In this document: positions 45,076-53,517 of the stretch, one piece after another
Layout: each line of letters begins with the position of its first letter
Position numbering within the stretch: position 1 is the first letter of the stretch
Assembly: GCA_025062105.1 (NCBI GenBank)
Contig: JANXAQ010000146.1
Coordinates: 1-53,886, forward strand
Origin: Thermoguttaceae bacterium
Lineage (GTDB): Bacteria > Planctomycetota > Planctomycetia > Pirellulales > Thermoguttaceae
Reading direction: 5' to 3'
Length of the DNA stretch: 53,886 nucleotides
Notes under the pieces: model-generated
Seen by the model: the letters and a program-made list of their open reading frames with translations, nothing else
The model's database searches: none
Told to the model about the DNA's origin: nothing
Translations under genes and position numbers: made by a program

Positions 45076-45220
45076 TCTGGACTTTCGCTATTTTGGACCT
45101 TTCTCTGGAAGAGTAATGTTCTAAGTCTTTGTAAATATTAGAGTTGGGAAATTGAATGAACAAAAGGATGTTTCTTCGTAACTCTAGAGACAAACTAAGT
45201 TAGGGGAAAAAGTCCAGCTT
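45076..45220 (-). repeat. B-family inverted-repeat element, copy B18
   Basis: Left TCTGGACTTTCGCTATTTTGG, interior ATTAGAGTTGGGAAATTG and GAATGAACAAAAGG, right GGGGAAAAAGTCCAGC. A stray A left end (GAACCTCTGCAAAAATATT) lies at 45032-45050. Confidence 0.75.
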
Positions 45221-45227
45221 CGGTAGA

Positions 45228-45370
45228 CACTCCTGCAAAATCCCCCTTATATGGAACTTTATGAACTTTTGATTCTATAGCCGTGTGGTTCTTCTATATA
45301 TGTATGGATGCTAGCGATGCTAGAGCCAGCATGGTATAAAAATATCCCCTCTAAATTATACAGAGATTCC
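45228..45370 (-). repeat. A-family element, shortened copy A12
   Basis: Plus strand TTTATGAACTTTTGATTC, core GCTAGCGATGCTAG, then GGTATAAAAATATCCCC and ATTATACAGAGATTCC. The segment outside the AAAGTTCATAAA arm is shortened. Confidence 0.65.
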
Positions 45371-45404
45371 GGTAGGCCCTGAGACGCCCCATTCCACGCA
45401 CACA

Positions 45405-45482
45405 CATATATATAGGCAGCCTGCCAGCAGTGCTAGTAACCGTATCAGCTCAGAGGCGAGGGAACCAAAATGCTCTGCTTCA
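45405..45482 (-). repeat. A-family fragment A13
   Basis: GCCAGCAGTGCTAGTAACC followed by AGGGAACCAAAATGC resembles the core and the GGTTCC region of A. Both ends are lost. Confidence 0.4.
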
Positions 45483-45573
45483 GGTGAAGCCGAGCTTACA
45501 ATACAATGATCCTAATGGCCCCTTTGACTACTATCGGTGAAGAGTTAGTCCTTAAAGTTTCTAGGAGAAACCG

Positions 45574-45948
45574 ATGAAAGTCTTCCCGCAGGAACTCGTT
45601 CCGGCGATGCCGGTCCAAATGGAAGGAGCAGTTGGATGCCGAATGCGTCGGCTGATCGGGTCAGAGGAAGGTGCCCAGCGGTTTACCATGCGACTGTTTG
45701 AGCTGGACCCTAACGGCCATACACCCCTGCATCAGCACGACTATGAGCATGAAGTCTTTGTGCTGGAGGGCACAGGCCAGGTGATGGATGGCCAGCAGCA
45801 GGTCCATTGCTTACAGCCCGGCACAGTGGTTTTTATACCGCCTAATGAAATGCATCAATTTCGGAACACCGGTGATGGGCCACTCCGATTTTTATGTTTG
45901 ATCCCTCACCAGACCACCCCAGTAATGCAGGTTCTAGGTTGCCGGTAA
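45574..45948 (+). CDS. Single-domain cupin protein
   Basis: 124 residues forming one double-stranded beta-helix. Cupin motif 1 is NGHTPLHQHDYEHEVFVLEGTG and motif 2 is PGTVVFIPPNEMHQFRNTG. The two His and Glu of motif 1 plus the His of motif 2 would bind a metal ion. The substrate cannot be told from sequence. Small cupins include metal-dependent dioxygenases, isomerases and non-enzymatic binders. It is isolated, with repeat-filled spacers on both sides. No strong ribosome site is seen beyond AGGAGA about 7 bases upstream. Confidence 0.88.
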   Translation: MKVFPQELVPAMPVQMEGAVGCRMRRLIGSEEGAQRFTMRLFELDPNGHTPLHQHDYEHEVFVLEGTGQVMDGQQQVHCLQPGTVVFIPPNEMHQFRNTGDGPLRFLCLIPHQTTPVMQVLGCR

Positions 45949-46028
45949 CAGCAGGGTACACAAATGAAACTCCCACAAAGATAAGAGGACACTGGGCCGG
46001 CCATAAGGGGGGAGAAAATTGCATTTTG

Positions 46029-46160
46029 TTAGAGGCTGGCTCTGTTTGAAACCTTCTAGGGAGCTTTTGGAAATTTTGCCCATAATGTGTGGTTTTTTTG
46101 ACTCTTGGTGGGTGGGGTTTCCCACCGGAAAAGGTTTCAACAGAGCCTTAGAGGCTCTAA
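46029..46160. repeat. F-family inverted-repeat element, copy F2
   Basis: Ends TTAGAGGCTGGCTCTGTTTG and CAACAGAGCCTTAGAGG pair over about 25 bases, including AAACCTT with AAGGTTT. The interior holds GGTGGG/CCCACC pairings. A14 follows at once. Confidence 0.7.
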
Positions 46161-46165
46161 AAATA

Positions 46166-46331
46166 GGAACCTCTGCATAATTCTAGAGGGATATTTTTAT
46201 ACCATTTCGGTTCCCTCCGAGGATGACCCAATAGATTCCTCCATATAGGAAGTATTTGGATGAGGGCACCTAAAGCCTACCAAATCAAGTTCATAAAGTT
46301 TCCTATATGTTTAGGATTATGCAGAAGTTCC
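46166..46331 (+). repeat. A-family element copy A14, core deleted
   Basis: GGAACCTCTGCATAATTC to ATTATGCAGAAGTTCC, flanked by exact AATA on both sides (46162-46165, 46332-46335). The central GCTAGC palindrome is missing, leaving AGATTCCTCCATATAGG. Confidence 0.9.
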
Positions 46332-46354
46332 AATAGCCACAGAGACCATTGCTT

Positions 46355-47227
46355 CTATTGGCAGGCCAGAAGCATCTGGTGAGCATGATAACTGCTGCGA
46401 ACAAATGGGCCACTGGCTACCTGCCGAAACCCTAAGGATTCGGCCAATTTGCCTAGATGCTCAAATTCTTCTGGCCGCAGATATCGAACCACCGGGGTTT
46501 GTTCTGGGCTGGGTTGAAGGTATTGGCCGAGGGTAAGCAGGGTACAGCCCGCTTGGGCCAAGTCAACTAGGGTGTCTAAAATTTCATCGATTGTTTCTCC
46601 CAGGCCCAGCATCAGGCCGGTTTTCAGCGGCATTTCCGGTCGGCTTCGATGGGCCCGTCGCAGCAGTTCCAGCGTTCGCCGGTAATCTGCCTTAGCAGAC
46701 CGAACCACCGGGTAGAGCCGGGGAACGGTTTCGCAGTTGTGGTTAAGCACATCCGGCTCGGCGGCCAATAGATACTCCAACGCCTGCCAATTGCCGGCCA
46801 GATCAGAGATGAGCAGTTCTACCGTTGCTTCTGGGATTACCGCCCGGATGGCTTGGATGGTGCGGACCAAATGCTCAGCACCTCCGTCGGCCAGGTCGTC
46901 CCTAGTTACCATGGTCAGTACCACATGGTGAAGTCCGAGCCGACGGGCCGCCTCCGCCACCCGCTCCGGTTCCTTCGGATCCGGCGGCTGCACCTCCCCC
47001 TTAGGGACCGAACAGAATCGGCACCGCCTTGTACAGACCGGCCCCAAAAGCAAAAAAGTGGCCGTCTTTTGGCTGTAGCATTCGCTGCGGTTTGGGCAAC
47101 GAGCATGGTGGCAGACGGTCTGAAGCCGCAGTTCGGCTAGTAACTGCCGAGTCTGTTGGTATGTTGCTCCCAGCGGCAAAGGCCGCCTCAGCCAACCAGG
47201 TAGTCGGGGCGAAGGTGTTGAGCACAT
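46355..47227 (-). CDS. lipA: Lipoyl synthase LipA
   Basis: 290 residues. LipA is a radical-SAM enzyme that inserts two sulfurs into octanoyl-lipoyl domains. The auxiliary cluster motif C-x4-C-x5-C (CHHARCPNRSEC) is complete, as is the radical-SAM cluster CTRRCRFC. RSSYHA near the C-terminus, which ligates the auxiliary cluster, is also present. The open frame extends 108 codons further to 47551, but that part overlaps the divergent smpB and is not LipA-like. I start at the ATG at 47227, which lacks a clear ribosome site. Confidence 0.95.
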   Translation of the reverse strand: MCSTPSPRLPGWLRRPLPLGATYQQTRQLLAELRLQTVCHHARCPNRSECYSQKTATFLLLGPVCTRRCRFCSVPKGEVQPPDPKEPERVAEAARRLGLHHVVLTMVTRDDLADGGAEHLVRTIQAIRAVIPEATVELLISDLAGNWQALEYLLAAEPDVLNHNCETVPRLYPVVRSAKADYRRTLELLRRAHRSRPEMPLKTGLMLGLGETIDEILDTLVDLAQAGCTLLTLGQYLQPSPEQTPVVRYLRPEEFEHLGKLAESLGFRQVASGPFVRSSYHAHQMLLACQ

Positions 47228-47470
47228 AAGAGGGAATTTTGGATATTCACCGGCTTTGGAACATTGCCGCCGAGTGGATAAATCCGCCTCTCGCCTCCCG
47301 TGGGGGGGCCGGTATTGCCTTCGGCAATGCCGGGTGATCGCCGGGGCTAGCAGGCGTTGTTCCGAAATCCTTCGTGGAATATTATGATAGAAGAAGGCTC
47401 GGCGGCAATAGGTCGGCCAAAACCGTCGGCATTTTCGCAACCTCTTGCAGCAGTGGGATAAGGATTCCTG

Positions 47471-47965
47471 ATGGCGAAAAAGGCATCCGGTGACAAGGGT
47501 TCTCAGAAGCCAGAGCGTCGGCTTGTGGCCCAAAACCGCAAAGCCCGCCATAAGTACGAGATCCTAGAGACACTTGAATGCGGGCTGGTGCTTGTGGGGA
47601 GCGAGGTCAAAAGTCTGCGCGCTGGCCATTGCTCGTTGGACGAAGCCTATGGCCGACTGAAGGACGGGGAAGTGTGGTTGATCGGCTGCAACATTCCCGA
47701 GTACACGGAAGCCAACCGATTCAACCACAATCCAACCCGGCCTCGAAAGCTTCTGTTGCATCGGCGGGAGATTCGCCGCTTTGCCGCCAGGGCTATGGAA
47801 AAAGGGCTCACTCTAGTGCCGCTAGAAATCTATTTTAAAGGAAGCCGGGCTAAAGTGCTTATGGCCCTTGCCCGCGGCAAAAAGCTCCACGACAAACGCC
47901 AAGCCATGAAAAAGGCCGAGGCCGAACGAGCCATCCGCCGCGCCATGTTCGACCGCCGCTCTTGA
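47471..47965 (+). CDS. smpB: SsrA-binding protein SmpB
   Basis: 164 residues with the full SmpB pattern: VAQNRKARHKYEILETLECGLVLVGSEVKSLRAG, YTEANRFNHNPTRPRKLLLHRREI, LVPLEIYFKGSRAKVLMALARGKKLHDKR. SmpB delivers tmRNA to stalled ribosomes for trans-translation. It is transcribed divergently from lipA across a 243-base spacer. No tmRNA gene is recognised nearby. Confidence 0.97.
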   Translation: MAKKASGDKGSQKPERRLVAQNRKARHKYEILETLECGLVLVGSEVKSLRAGHCSLDEAYGRLKDGEVWLIGCNIPEYTEANRFNHNPTRPRKLLLHRREIRRFAARAMEKGLTLVPLEIYFKGSRAKVLMALARGKKLHDKRQAMKKAEAERAIRRAMFDRRS

Positions 47966-48475
47966 TTTTCTTTGCCTAGCCGCATATTCTTAAATGCCCC
48001 CTAGAAATGCCCGAGTCGGGCCCAAAACTGTACTTTCTGAAAAAATTCCTCTCCAGGGGGGCACAGATTGTAAACCGAAGCCAACTGGGCCAGCCATCCC
48101 CAAATGCGTTTTCCGACTCTTTCTGCCCTAGCTGAGCAGTCCACCAAAATTGCTCCTCCAATCCATGGCCTTTTAAAGGGTTAGGCAGTTAAGCATAAGA
48201 AAGCTCGGGCATGGAGCTGGTGCAGCCATAGCCTAACCAGAACGGTCTTATCCCATCCTCTCACCCCATAAAGGGGAAGTTTTGAAAAAGTTCACAGAAA
48301 TAGTAAACCCGGAGCAAAACCGGATTCCTGCTTGCGCCACAGTAATACCTTGCGTCATTCGGCTGAAATGTTACGAGCTTATACAATTTAAGGGGAACGA
48401 CTTGCCCAAGTGAAGAAGTCTGCCGGTGGTCTCTGCGTCGAAAAGCCACCGTTTGCCAAAGCAATGGCAGTTGAA
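47966..48475. other. Intergenic, no gene recognised
   Basis: No known element covers this stretch. A fragment CATTCGGCTGAAATG at about 48357 matches one end of the E family. I see no tmRNA. Confidence 0.4.
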
Positions 48476-48632
48476 GAGCTGCCCTGAAATTGGGATTTTA
48501 GCGCTTTCCAATAGGTTTGGGCGTCTCGGCCCTCTTCTTGACACTCTTTCAAAATAGGAAGTTCTCAAATTCTTAGGGAATTCGGGATGTACACATAAAT
48601 TCATCATAGAAATTGTTTATGAACATAGCCTT
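48476..48632 (+). repeat. D-family inverted-repeat element, copy D7
   Basis: GAGCTGCCCTGAAATTGGG on the left, then GGGAATTCGGGATG, with a worn right end that abuts B19. Confidence 0.65.
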
Positions 48633-48789
48633 TGACCTCCACTTTTGCCATTTTTGCTAAATTAGTTTTGGTCCAGTAGGAACAAACTAGCTTTCTTTTG
48701 TTCACATAATTTTCTAACTCTATAATTAAATTAAAAACATTTAGAACATCCCTCTGCCGGAGAGATGCCTAAGATGGCAAAAGTCGATA
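48633..48789 (+). repeat. B-family inverted-repeat element, copy B19
   Basis: Left TGACCTCCACTTTTGCCATT, interior TTTGTTCACATAATTTTC, right AAGATGGCAAAAGTCGATAG. Confidence 0.85.
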
Positions 48790-48816
48790 GGTAAAAAGCT
48801 TGCGGAATTTTTAGTC

Positions 48817-49006
48817 GGAACCTCTGCATAATTCGAAAGGGATATTTTTATACCATTTTGGCTGGTCTTCTGTCTAACACAACATATAGGGCTGCTAGCA
48901 TTGTTAGCACCCAATAAATAGTAGATGTCCAGATAGGAGAATCAACCGGCTAGAGAGGCAAAGGTTCCCAAAGTTCACTATATGTTCGGGATTTTGCAGA
49001 GGTTCC
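48817..49006 (+). repeat. A-family inverted-repeat element, copy A15
   Basis: Well preserved, GGAACCTCTGCATAATTCG to ATTTTGCAGAGGTTCC, flanked by exact AGTC on both sides (48813-48816, 49007-49010). The core is GCTAGCATTGTTAGC. Confidence 0.95.
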
Positions 49007-49732
49007 AGTCCGATTAGTTGGGAAGATGATTCGCACCATATTGCACTTTCTGAAAAGTTGCCAGGAACGGAGTTCAACCCCCATGGTTCCCTACTTCCTG
49101 CAACGGCTGCCAGTCAGGCCCGGTAGATTCGCTGGCAACGCAACCTGTTGGGAGCTCCTAGGTTCCAGGAGCGAGTTTAGTAGGGGATTTGGCCAAGGAT
49201 CGGAAAGTTGTACATAGGCTTCGAGGAGGCCAGCCGGTGCAAGCCGGATGAATAGCCTCCTCCTCTATATACGGATTTTTCAGAAGGGATAAGCCCTCCA
49301 GAGATAGAAAAATCCGCAAGCATTTGTTGGGTTTGAGATGGCTGGACAGGTTAAGAGCTGACTGTTTCCCGGCCGCGGAAATTCCTGTCGCCACAGCCGT
49401 TATTAATGAGGCGGAACTACATGGACAAATCGACTTTTTCCAAATTGGGTTTCGGAGCGGTGGAGGAATGGTCCAACTACGATTGGTATTACATTATATG
49501 AACTGATGTTTTCATTTGCGCTCACTATTGGAAACACACGCAGTTAGAAAACATATGGTCAAAGTCGAGGTTAGGCAAGAGGTGGCCATATTTTTTGAGG
49601 GACATTGCCTTTGGGCACTCGGACCGAATCAAAAGGAATGGCCATCCAGTTCGATTGTGCGGAGGCAAGGGTTTATATGTCGAATTGTAAAAATTTTTAA
49701 AGTTCTTTTGATAATTTACAAGGAGTTTTCGT
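49007..49732. other. Long spacer before the glycosidase-like gene
   Basis: An inverted repeat CGGATTTTTC (49272-49281) and GAAAAATCCG (49307-49316) encloses an inner AGGG/CCCT stem. A B-type right-end remnant (GGTCAAAGTCGAGGTTAGG) lies at 49557-49575. Open frames here lack ribosome sites and recognisable products. Confidence 0.4.
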
Positions 49733-51250
49733 ATGCATCGACGCGAGTTTTTGAAACTGAGCAGCATAGGTCCTACGGTGGCCATGATTAGCCAGCGGGC
49801 CCAAGGTGCCGCGGCACCAGGAGGAAGGGTTCGGCTGATCGATCCAGCGCCACCGATTTTAGCCTCTTATGGGGCAGAAGAACATCGCCGTCGCCTACAG
49901 AATATCGCTCAGTGTCGGCAGGCAATCCGTCGGGCTATGCGAACCCATTTAGTTACTGATTATCTGCCCGGCCAATGCGTGTATAATCTCGGCGAGTATC
50001 CGTGTCGAAAGCCATGGGACCCCGACGATTGGGATGAACAAGAATTGGACAAATTGCAGAAGGCTGGGATTCGACTTATCCAAGTGCACGAGGAATGGAA
50101 CGATGCCCTACGGCTATGGGGCAGCCACAAATTAGCACCGCTGAATCCGAAAGGATTTCGCCGGTTTGTCGAGATGGTCCATCGGCGGCATATGAAATTG
50201 ATTGTGTATGTATCGAGCGGCTATTTTTCCCGCCATGATCCGGAGTTTCGGCCCGAATGGGCAGGAGGAAGTGATTTACGGGAGATTTATTGGCATTATG
50301 CTCGCTGTTCGCCTGCTAGTCCAGGGTGGCGTGCTTACTTTTTGCCCCGAGTACTCGCCATTCTGGACGAATATGGAGTGGATGGGATCTATAACGATCT
50401 AGGCTATTACAAGCCAGGCAGTGACCCACGGCGACCGGCAAAGGATGAGGTATTGGCTTTCGAGGAAACACCTAGCTATGACGGCGCCTTGGAAGATCTT
50501 TTGGCTCTGCTTTATGCGGAAGTCAAACGACGAGGCGGCATCGTCAAAGTCCATCTGAGCGGAACCCGCCGTCCGCAGACTATGTTAAAAATTTACGATT
50601 ATCTCTGGGTCGGCGAAGGGATTGGGGATGCCGATCGCTTGCGGGAGACGACCAAAGACTATCCCCCTTATGTCGTGCCCTGCCTAGATATGAGCCGGGC
50701 TAGGATTGAAAACGAAGATGAACTCTATCTCCACACCATTCCCTACATGCAGTTTCCGTTACTGCTGGCTGGCCGCCCCTTTACCGGCGAACGAGCCGTG
50801 ATGCCTGGAATTGAGTATCCCCCGGAAGACCAATGCTTCTGGACCCGTCATGTGCGAGCCATTTGGCGCCATTACCAAGCCCATCCCAACGGCCCATTTA
50901 GCTACGGTTGGTGGGATTCAGTTCCCGGGCGGCCGGAAGCCCAGCCCACTCATGCCAAATGGTTGAAACTCTACCTGCCTATGGTGGAAGAAGGGACCTG
51001 GGCTTGGCTAGAAGTGCAGGAAAACTCACTGCTCAAATCGCCACTGCCACAAGATGTCTGTCTTTCTGTGTTCGCCAATCGGGAGATTTATCTGGTCCTG
51101 GCCAATTTTGGTCAAAAGAGTCATGAGGTGCAAACTGCAGCTTTGTACGTCTCGATGGCCAATCCGAATCAACCGCCAGGCAATCATTTTGTTCTTCCAC
51201 GTAGAAGTTTGACCATCCTTCGCCAGGCGGCCTCCGTTGCTTCCGAATGA
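49733..51250 (+). CDS. Tat-exported glycoside-hydrolase-like protein, function unknown
   Basis: 505 residues. The start MHRREFLKLSS carries a twin-arginine leader motif, so export in folded form is likely. AAGGAG lies about 7 bases before the ATG. The body resembles a TIM-barrel glycosidase: ELDKLQKAGIRLIQVHEEWND, FRRFVEMVHRRHMKLIVYVSSGYFS, then ILDEYGVDGIYNDLGYY, where barrel-end acidic residues typically sit in alpha-galactosidase-like families, then WVGEGIGDADRL. I cannot assign a GH family or substrate. It stands alone between repeat-containing spacers. The C-terminal about 80 residues look like a small beta domain. Confidence 0.65.
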   Translation: MHRREFLKLSSIGPTVAMISQRAQGAAAPGGRVRLIDPAPPILASYGAEEHRRRLQNIAQCRQAIRRAMRTHLVTDYLPGQCVYNLGEYPCRKPWDPDDWDEQELDKLQKAGIRLIQVHEEWNDALRLWGSHKLAPLNPKGFRRFVEMVHRRHMKLIVYVSSGYFSRHDPEFRPEWAGGSDLREIYWHYARCSPASPGWRAYFLPRVLAILDEYGVDGIYNDLGYYKPGSDPRRPAKDEVLAFEETPSYDGALEDLLALLYAEVKRRGGIVKVHLSGTRRPQTMLKIYDYLWVGEGIGDADRLRETTKDYPPYVVPCLDMSRARIENEDELYLHTIPYMQFPLLLAGRPFTGERAVMPGIEYPPEDQCFWTRHVRAIWRHYQAHPNGPFSYGWWDSVPGRPEAQPTHAKWLKLYLPMVEEGTWAWLEVQENSLLKSPLPQDVCLSVFANREIYLVLANFGQKSHEVQTAALYVSMANPNQPPGNHFVLPRRSLTILRQAASVASE

Positions 51251-51263
51251 TTTCCTGCCTTCT

Positions 51264-51557
51264 ACTTCGACTTTTGCCATTTTCCTAACTGGTTTCGCCA
51301 CCAGCAGTTACGACCTATCTCCTAATTGGCACCCTAATTTCCCAACTCCAACAGTTACAAGGCATTAGAACGGTCTTTCTCGGACAAGGTCAAAAAACCG
51401 AATCTCCAATGCTCCTTAATTTTGGCATCTGAGCTGGCCGTTTTTGTGTCCGGCAGTTGCGCCAGAATATCCTTTTGTTCACGCAATTACTCCGATGATT
51501 ACAAGAAGTCGGAAGTTTCTCCTGTCAGGATGAGGCAAAAATGGCAAAAGTCGAGGT
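51264..51557 (+). repeat. B-family compound element, copy B20
   Basis: About 294 bases, nearly twice the normal length. A left end TTCGACTTTTGCCATTTTCC and interior run to ACAAGGCATTAGAACG. A second, more diverged interior (GGCAGTTGCGCC, CTTTTGTTCACGCAATTACTCC) follows before the right end AAAATGGCAAAAGTCGAGG. It looks like two overlapping B units sharing one pair of outer ends. Confidence 0.75.
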
Positions 51558-51613
51558 GCTACCGAATACCTTTTTGTTCTTGGAGCAAAATGGGAATTTA
51601 GCAAAATGTCGAT

Positions 51614-52621
51614 CTACACGATGATCGGGCGCAGTAGGCGGCAGTGGATTTTCTGCATGGCCGATTCGAGCCGCTGGTACATGGCTTCGTCGGTGTAAGT
51701 GCCTAGAATTGCTCCGCCGCTGCCAGCAAAATGGGCTGAGGCGCCTACCTCCCTGGCTCGGCGCACCATCTCTGCATGCCGAGGCAGAATCTTGCAGATC
51801 GATTCCCGGAGGTCGTAATTACGATTGATCAGTTCCGCCAGGCGTTGGGCGTCTTGCCGAAGTAAGGCTTCTTTTGCTTCCAAAGTAATGGCCGCCAGTT
51901 CCTCCATGGTTTGGAGCACTTTTGGTTCACCTTGCTCATAGCGAGCACGTAGATTATTGTGCACTCTCTCGGTTGGTTCACTAGTATCCAGACTGTAGGC
52001 TAAGTACACTGGCGGGAGCAGGGCCGGGTCCATTGGTTCATATTGGCCGCACCAAAATCCTCGGTCTCGACGCATTTTCTCTCGGGTAAAGTCCATATAG
52101 ACCATACCTTCATAGACCTGGATCACTCGGTCTTGCAGGCCGGCGGCAATGCCCAGCTCCTCCGTCTCCACCGACAGGGCTAGCGATGGCAGCACATGCC
52201 GCGGGATATCCACGCCGTAGAACTCCATCAGGCACCGGAGCGTTGCCACGATAATGGCGCTGGAACCGGCTAGGCCCACTTGCCGAGGAATGGTGCTCTC
52301 ATATCGGATGGAAAAATTCCGATCATGAAGTCGATGCCCTTGTCGGTAGCAGTACTCGGCAAATTTCCGTATGGTGGCTTTCACCAGACGCAGGCCACCG
52401 TAATAGCCATGCAGCTGCACGTCGTGTACCAACTCGTGGATGGAGCGGAATCGGCTCTGGTCCTCCTGGCTAGGCAACAGTTCAATTTCGTCCCATTCGT
52501 ACAGGGTTACCTGCGCCCAGAAGTTTTTGACGATAATCGAGATGGTTCGGCCATGGTACCCGTCCGAAGGGTTCCCGATCAGACCGGCTCGTGCATAGGC
52601 GCGTTTGCGGATAATCTGCAT
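51614..52621 (-). CDS. GHMP sugar kinase, glucuronokinase-like
   Basis: 335 residues of the GHMP kinase superfamily. Motif 1 is ARAGLIGNPSDGYHGRTIS, the ATP-binding motif 2 is IPRQVGLAGSSAIIVA and motif 3 is GASAHFAGSGGAILG. The GNPSDxYxGRTIS form recalls plant glucuronokinase, which makes glucuronate-1-phosphate. The enzyme should phosphorylate the anomeric carbon of a free sugar or uronate in the cytosol. It begins 14 bases after galU, so kinase and uridylyltransferase are probably cotranscribed and could form a salvage route to a UDP-sugar. Substrate identity is inference. Confidence 0.8.
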   Translation of the reverse strand: MQIIRKRAYARAGLIGNPSDGYHGRTISIIVKNFWAQVTLYEWDEIELLPSQEDQSRFRSIHELVHDVQLHGYYGGLRLVKATIRKFAEYCYRQGHRLHDRNFSIRYESTIPRQVGLAGSSAIIVATLRCLMEFYGVDIPRHVLPSLALSVETEELGIAAGLQDRVIQVYEGMVYMDFTREKMRRDRGFWCGQYEPMDPALLPPVYLAYSLDTSEPTERVHNNLRARYEQGEPKVLQTMEELAAITLEAKEALLRQDAQRLAELINRNYDLRESICKILPRHAEMVRRAREVGASAHFAGSGGAILGTYTDEAMYQRLESAMQKIHCRLLRPIIV

Positions 52622-52635
52622 GGCTCCAGCCTCAC

Positions 52636-53517
52636 TCAGTGCAGGAGTTGGGTCAAATGAGATCGTAGTTGCTTGCCGATCTGGGGATCGGCTAAGGCAA
52701 ACTCCACAAACGCCCGGAAATAGCTCTCAAAGTTACCAATATCAAACCGTCTTTCCTCGGGTGGAAGCCGAACTCCAAGCACCTTGCCACCCTCGGCAAT
52801 CAGCGAACGGATGGCATCCGTAAGTTGGATTTCCCCTCCTTTGCCGGGCGGGGTACGGCGCAGGTGATCGAAAATAGCCGGGCCAAACACGTATCGGGCA
52901 GCCACCGCCAAGGTACTAGGCGCTTCGTGTACCTCCGGCTTTTCAATCAGATCATCCAGCTCGAAAACTTCGCTGCTGCTGTCCCGAGGTTTGGCAATCC
53001 CATAATGGACCACATCTTCTATAGGCACTTCCTCAAAGGCCACTACCGCAGCAGCTCGACGTGCCTGGAACTGTTCGATCATGAGCCGAACCACCGTGGA
53101 CTGCGCATTGAGTCCAATGATCGAATCCCCTAGCGCCACCACAAACGGTTGCCGTCCCACCACCGGTTCCGCACAAAGCACCGCATGACCAAGGCCCAGC
53201 TGCCGACGTTGGCGAGTGTAAAAATATTCTACATCTTCCCGCTCAAACGCCAGTTCCGCCAGCAGCTCCTCCTGCCCCTTTTCCCGCAAAAGCTGGATTA
53301 ATTCCATGTCGATGTCAAAATGGTTTTCAATGGCCGTTTTGCCCGGACCGGTGATAAACAAAATCCGGCTAATCCCACACCGAACCAGTTCTTCCACCAC
53401 ATATTGAACCACCGGCTTGCGACCTACCGGAAGCATTTCCTTCGGCTGGCTTTTGGTCAAAGGCAACAACCGGGTCCCTCTGCCCGCCACCGGCACCACC
53501 GCTAAATCAATCGCCAT
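52636..53517 (-). CDS. galU: UTP-glucose-1-phosphate uridylyltransferase
   Basis: 293 residues, the normal GalU length. The nucleotide-binding signature VPVAGRGTRLLPLTKSQPKEMLPV opens the protein. It is followed by VQYVVEELVRCGISRILFITG, LGLGHAVLCAEPVVG and FVVALGDSII with the metal-binding Asp. GalU converts UTP and glucose-1-phosphate to UDP-glucose for cell-envelope sugars. Bacterial relatives can accept other sugar-1-phosphates, which matters given the GHMP kinase directly downstream. Confidence 0.93.
   Translation of the reverse strand: MAIDLAVVPVAGRGTRLLPLTKSQPKEMLPVGRKPVVQYVVEELVRCGISRILFITGPGKTAIENHFDIDMELIQLLREKGQEELLAELAFEREDVEYFYTRQRRQLGLGHAVLCAEPVVGRQPFVVALGDSIIGLNAQSTVVRLMIEQFQARRAAAVVAFEEVPIEDVVHYGIAKPRDSSSEVFELDDLIEKPEVHEAPSTLAVAARYVFGPAIFDHLRRTPPGKGGEIQLTDAIRSLIAEGGKVLGVRLPPEERRFDIGNFESYFRAFVEFALADPQIGKQLRSHLTQLLH

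Noticed and set aside
47228-47551. N-terminal extension of the lipA frame
   Set aside because: It overlaps divergent smpB, is Arg/Cys/His-rich and unlike LipA, and the conserved protein begins at 47227.
47966-49732. tmRNA gene near smpB
   Set aside because: The neighbourhood was examined because smpB and ssrA are often linked, but I could not find the tRNA-like ends or a tag-peptide frame.
7971-51613. CRISPR array as explanation for the repeats
   Set aside because: Copies are 130-290 bases, irregularly spaced, in both orientations, with terminal inverted repeats; there are no spacers and no cas genes.
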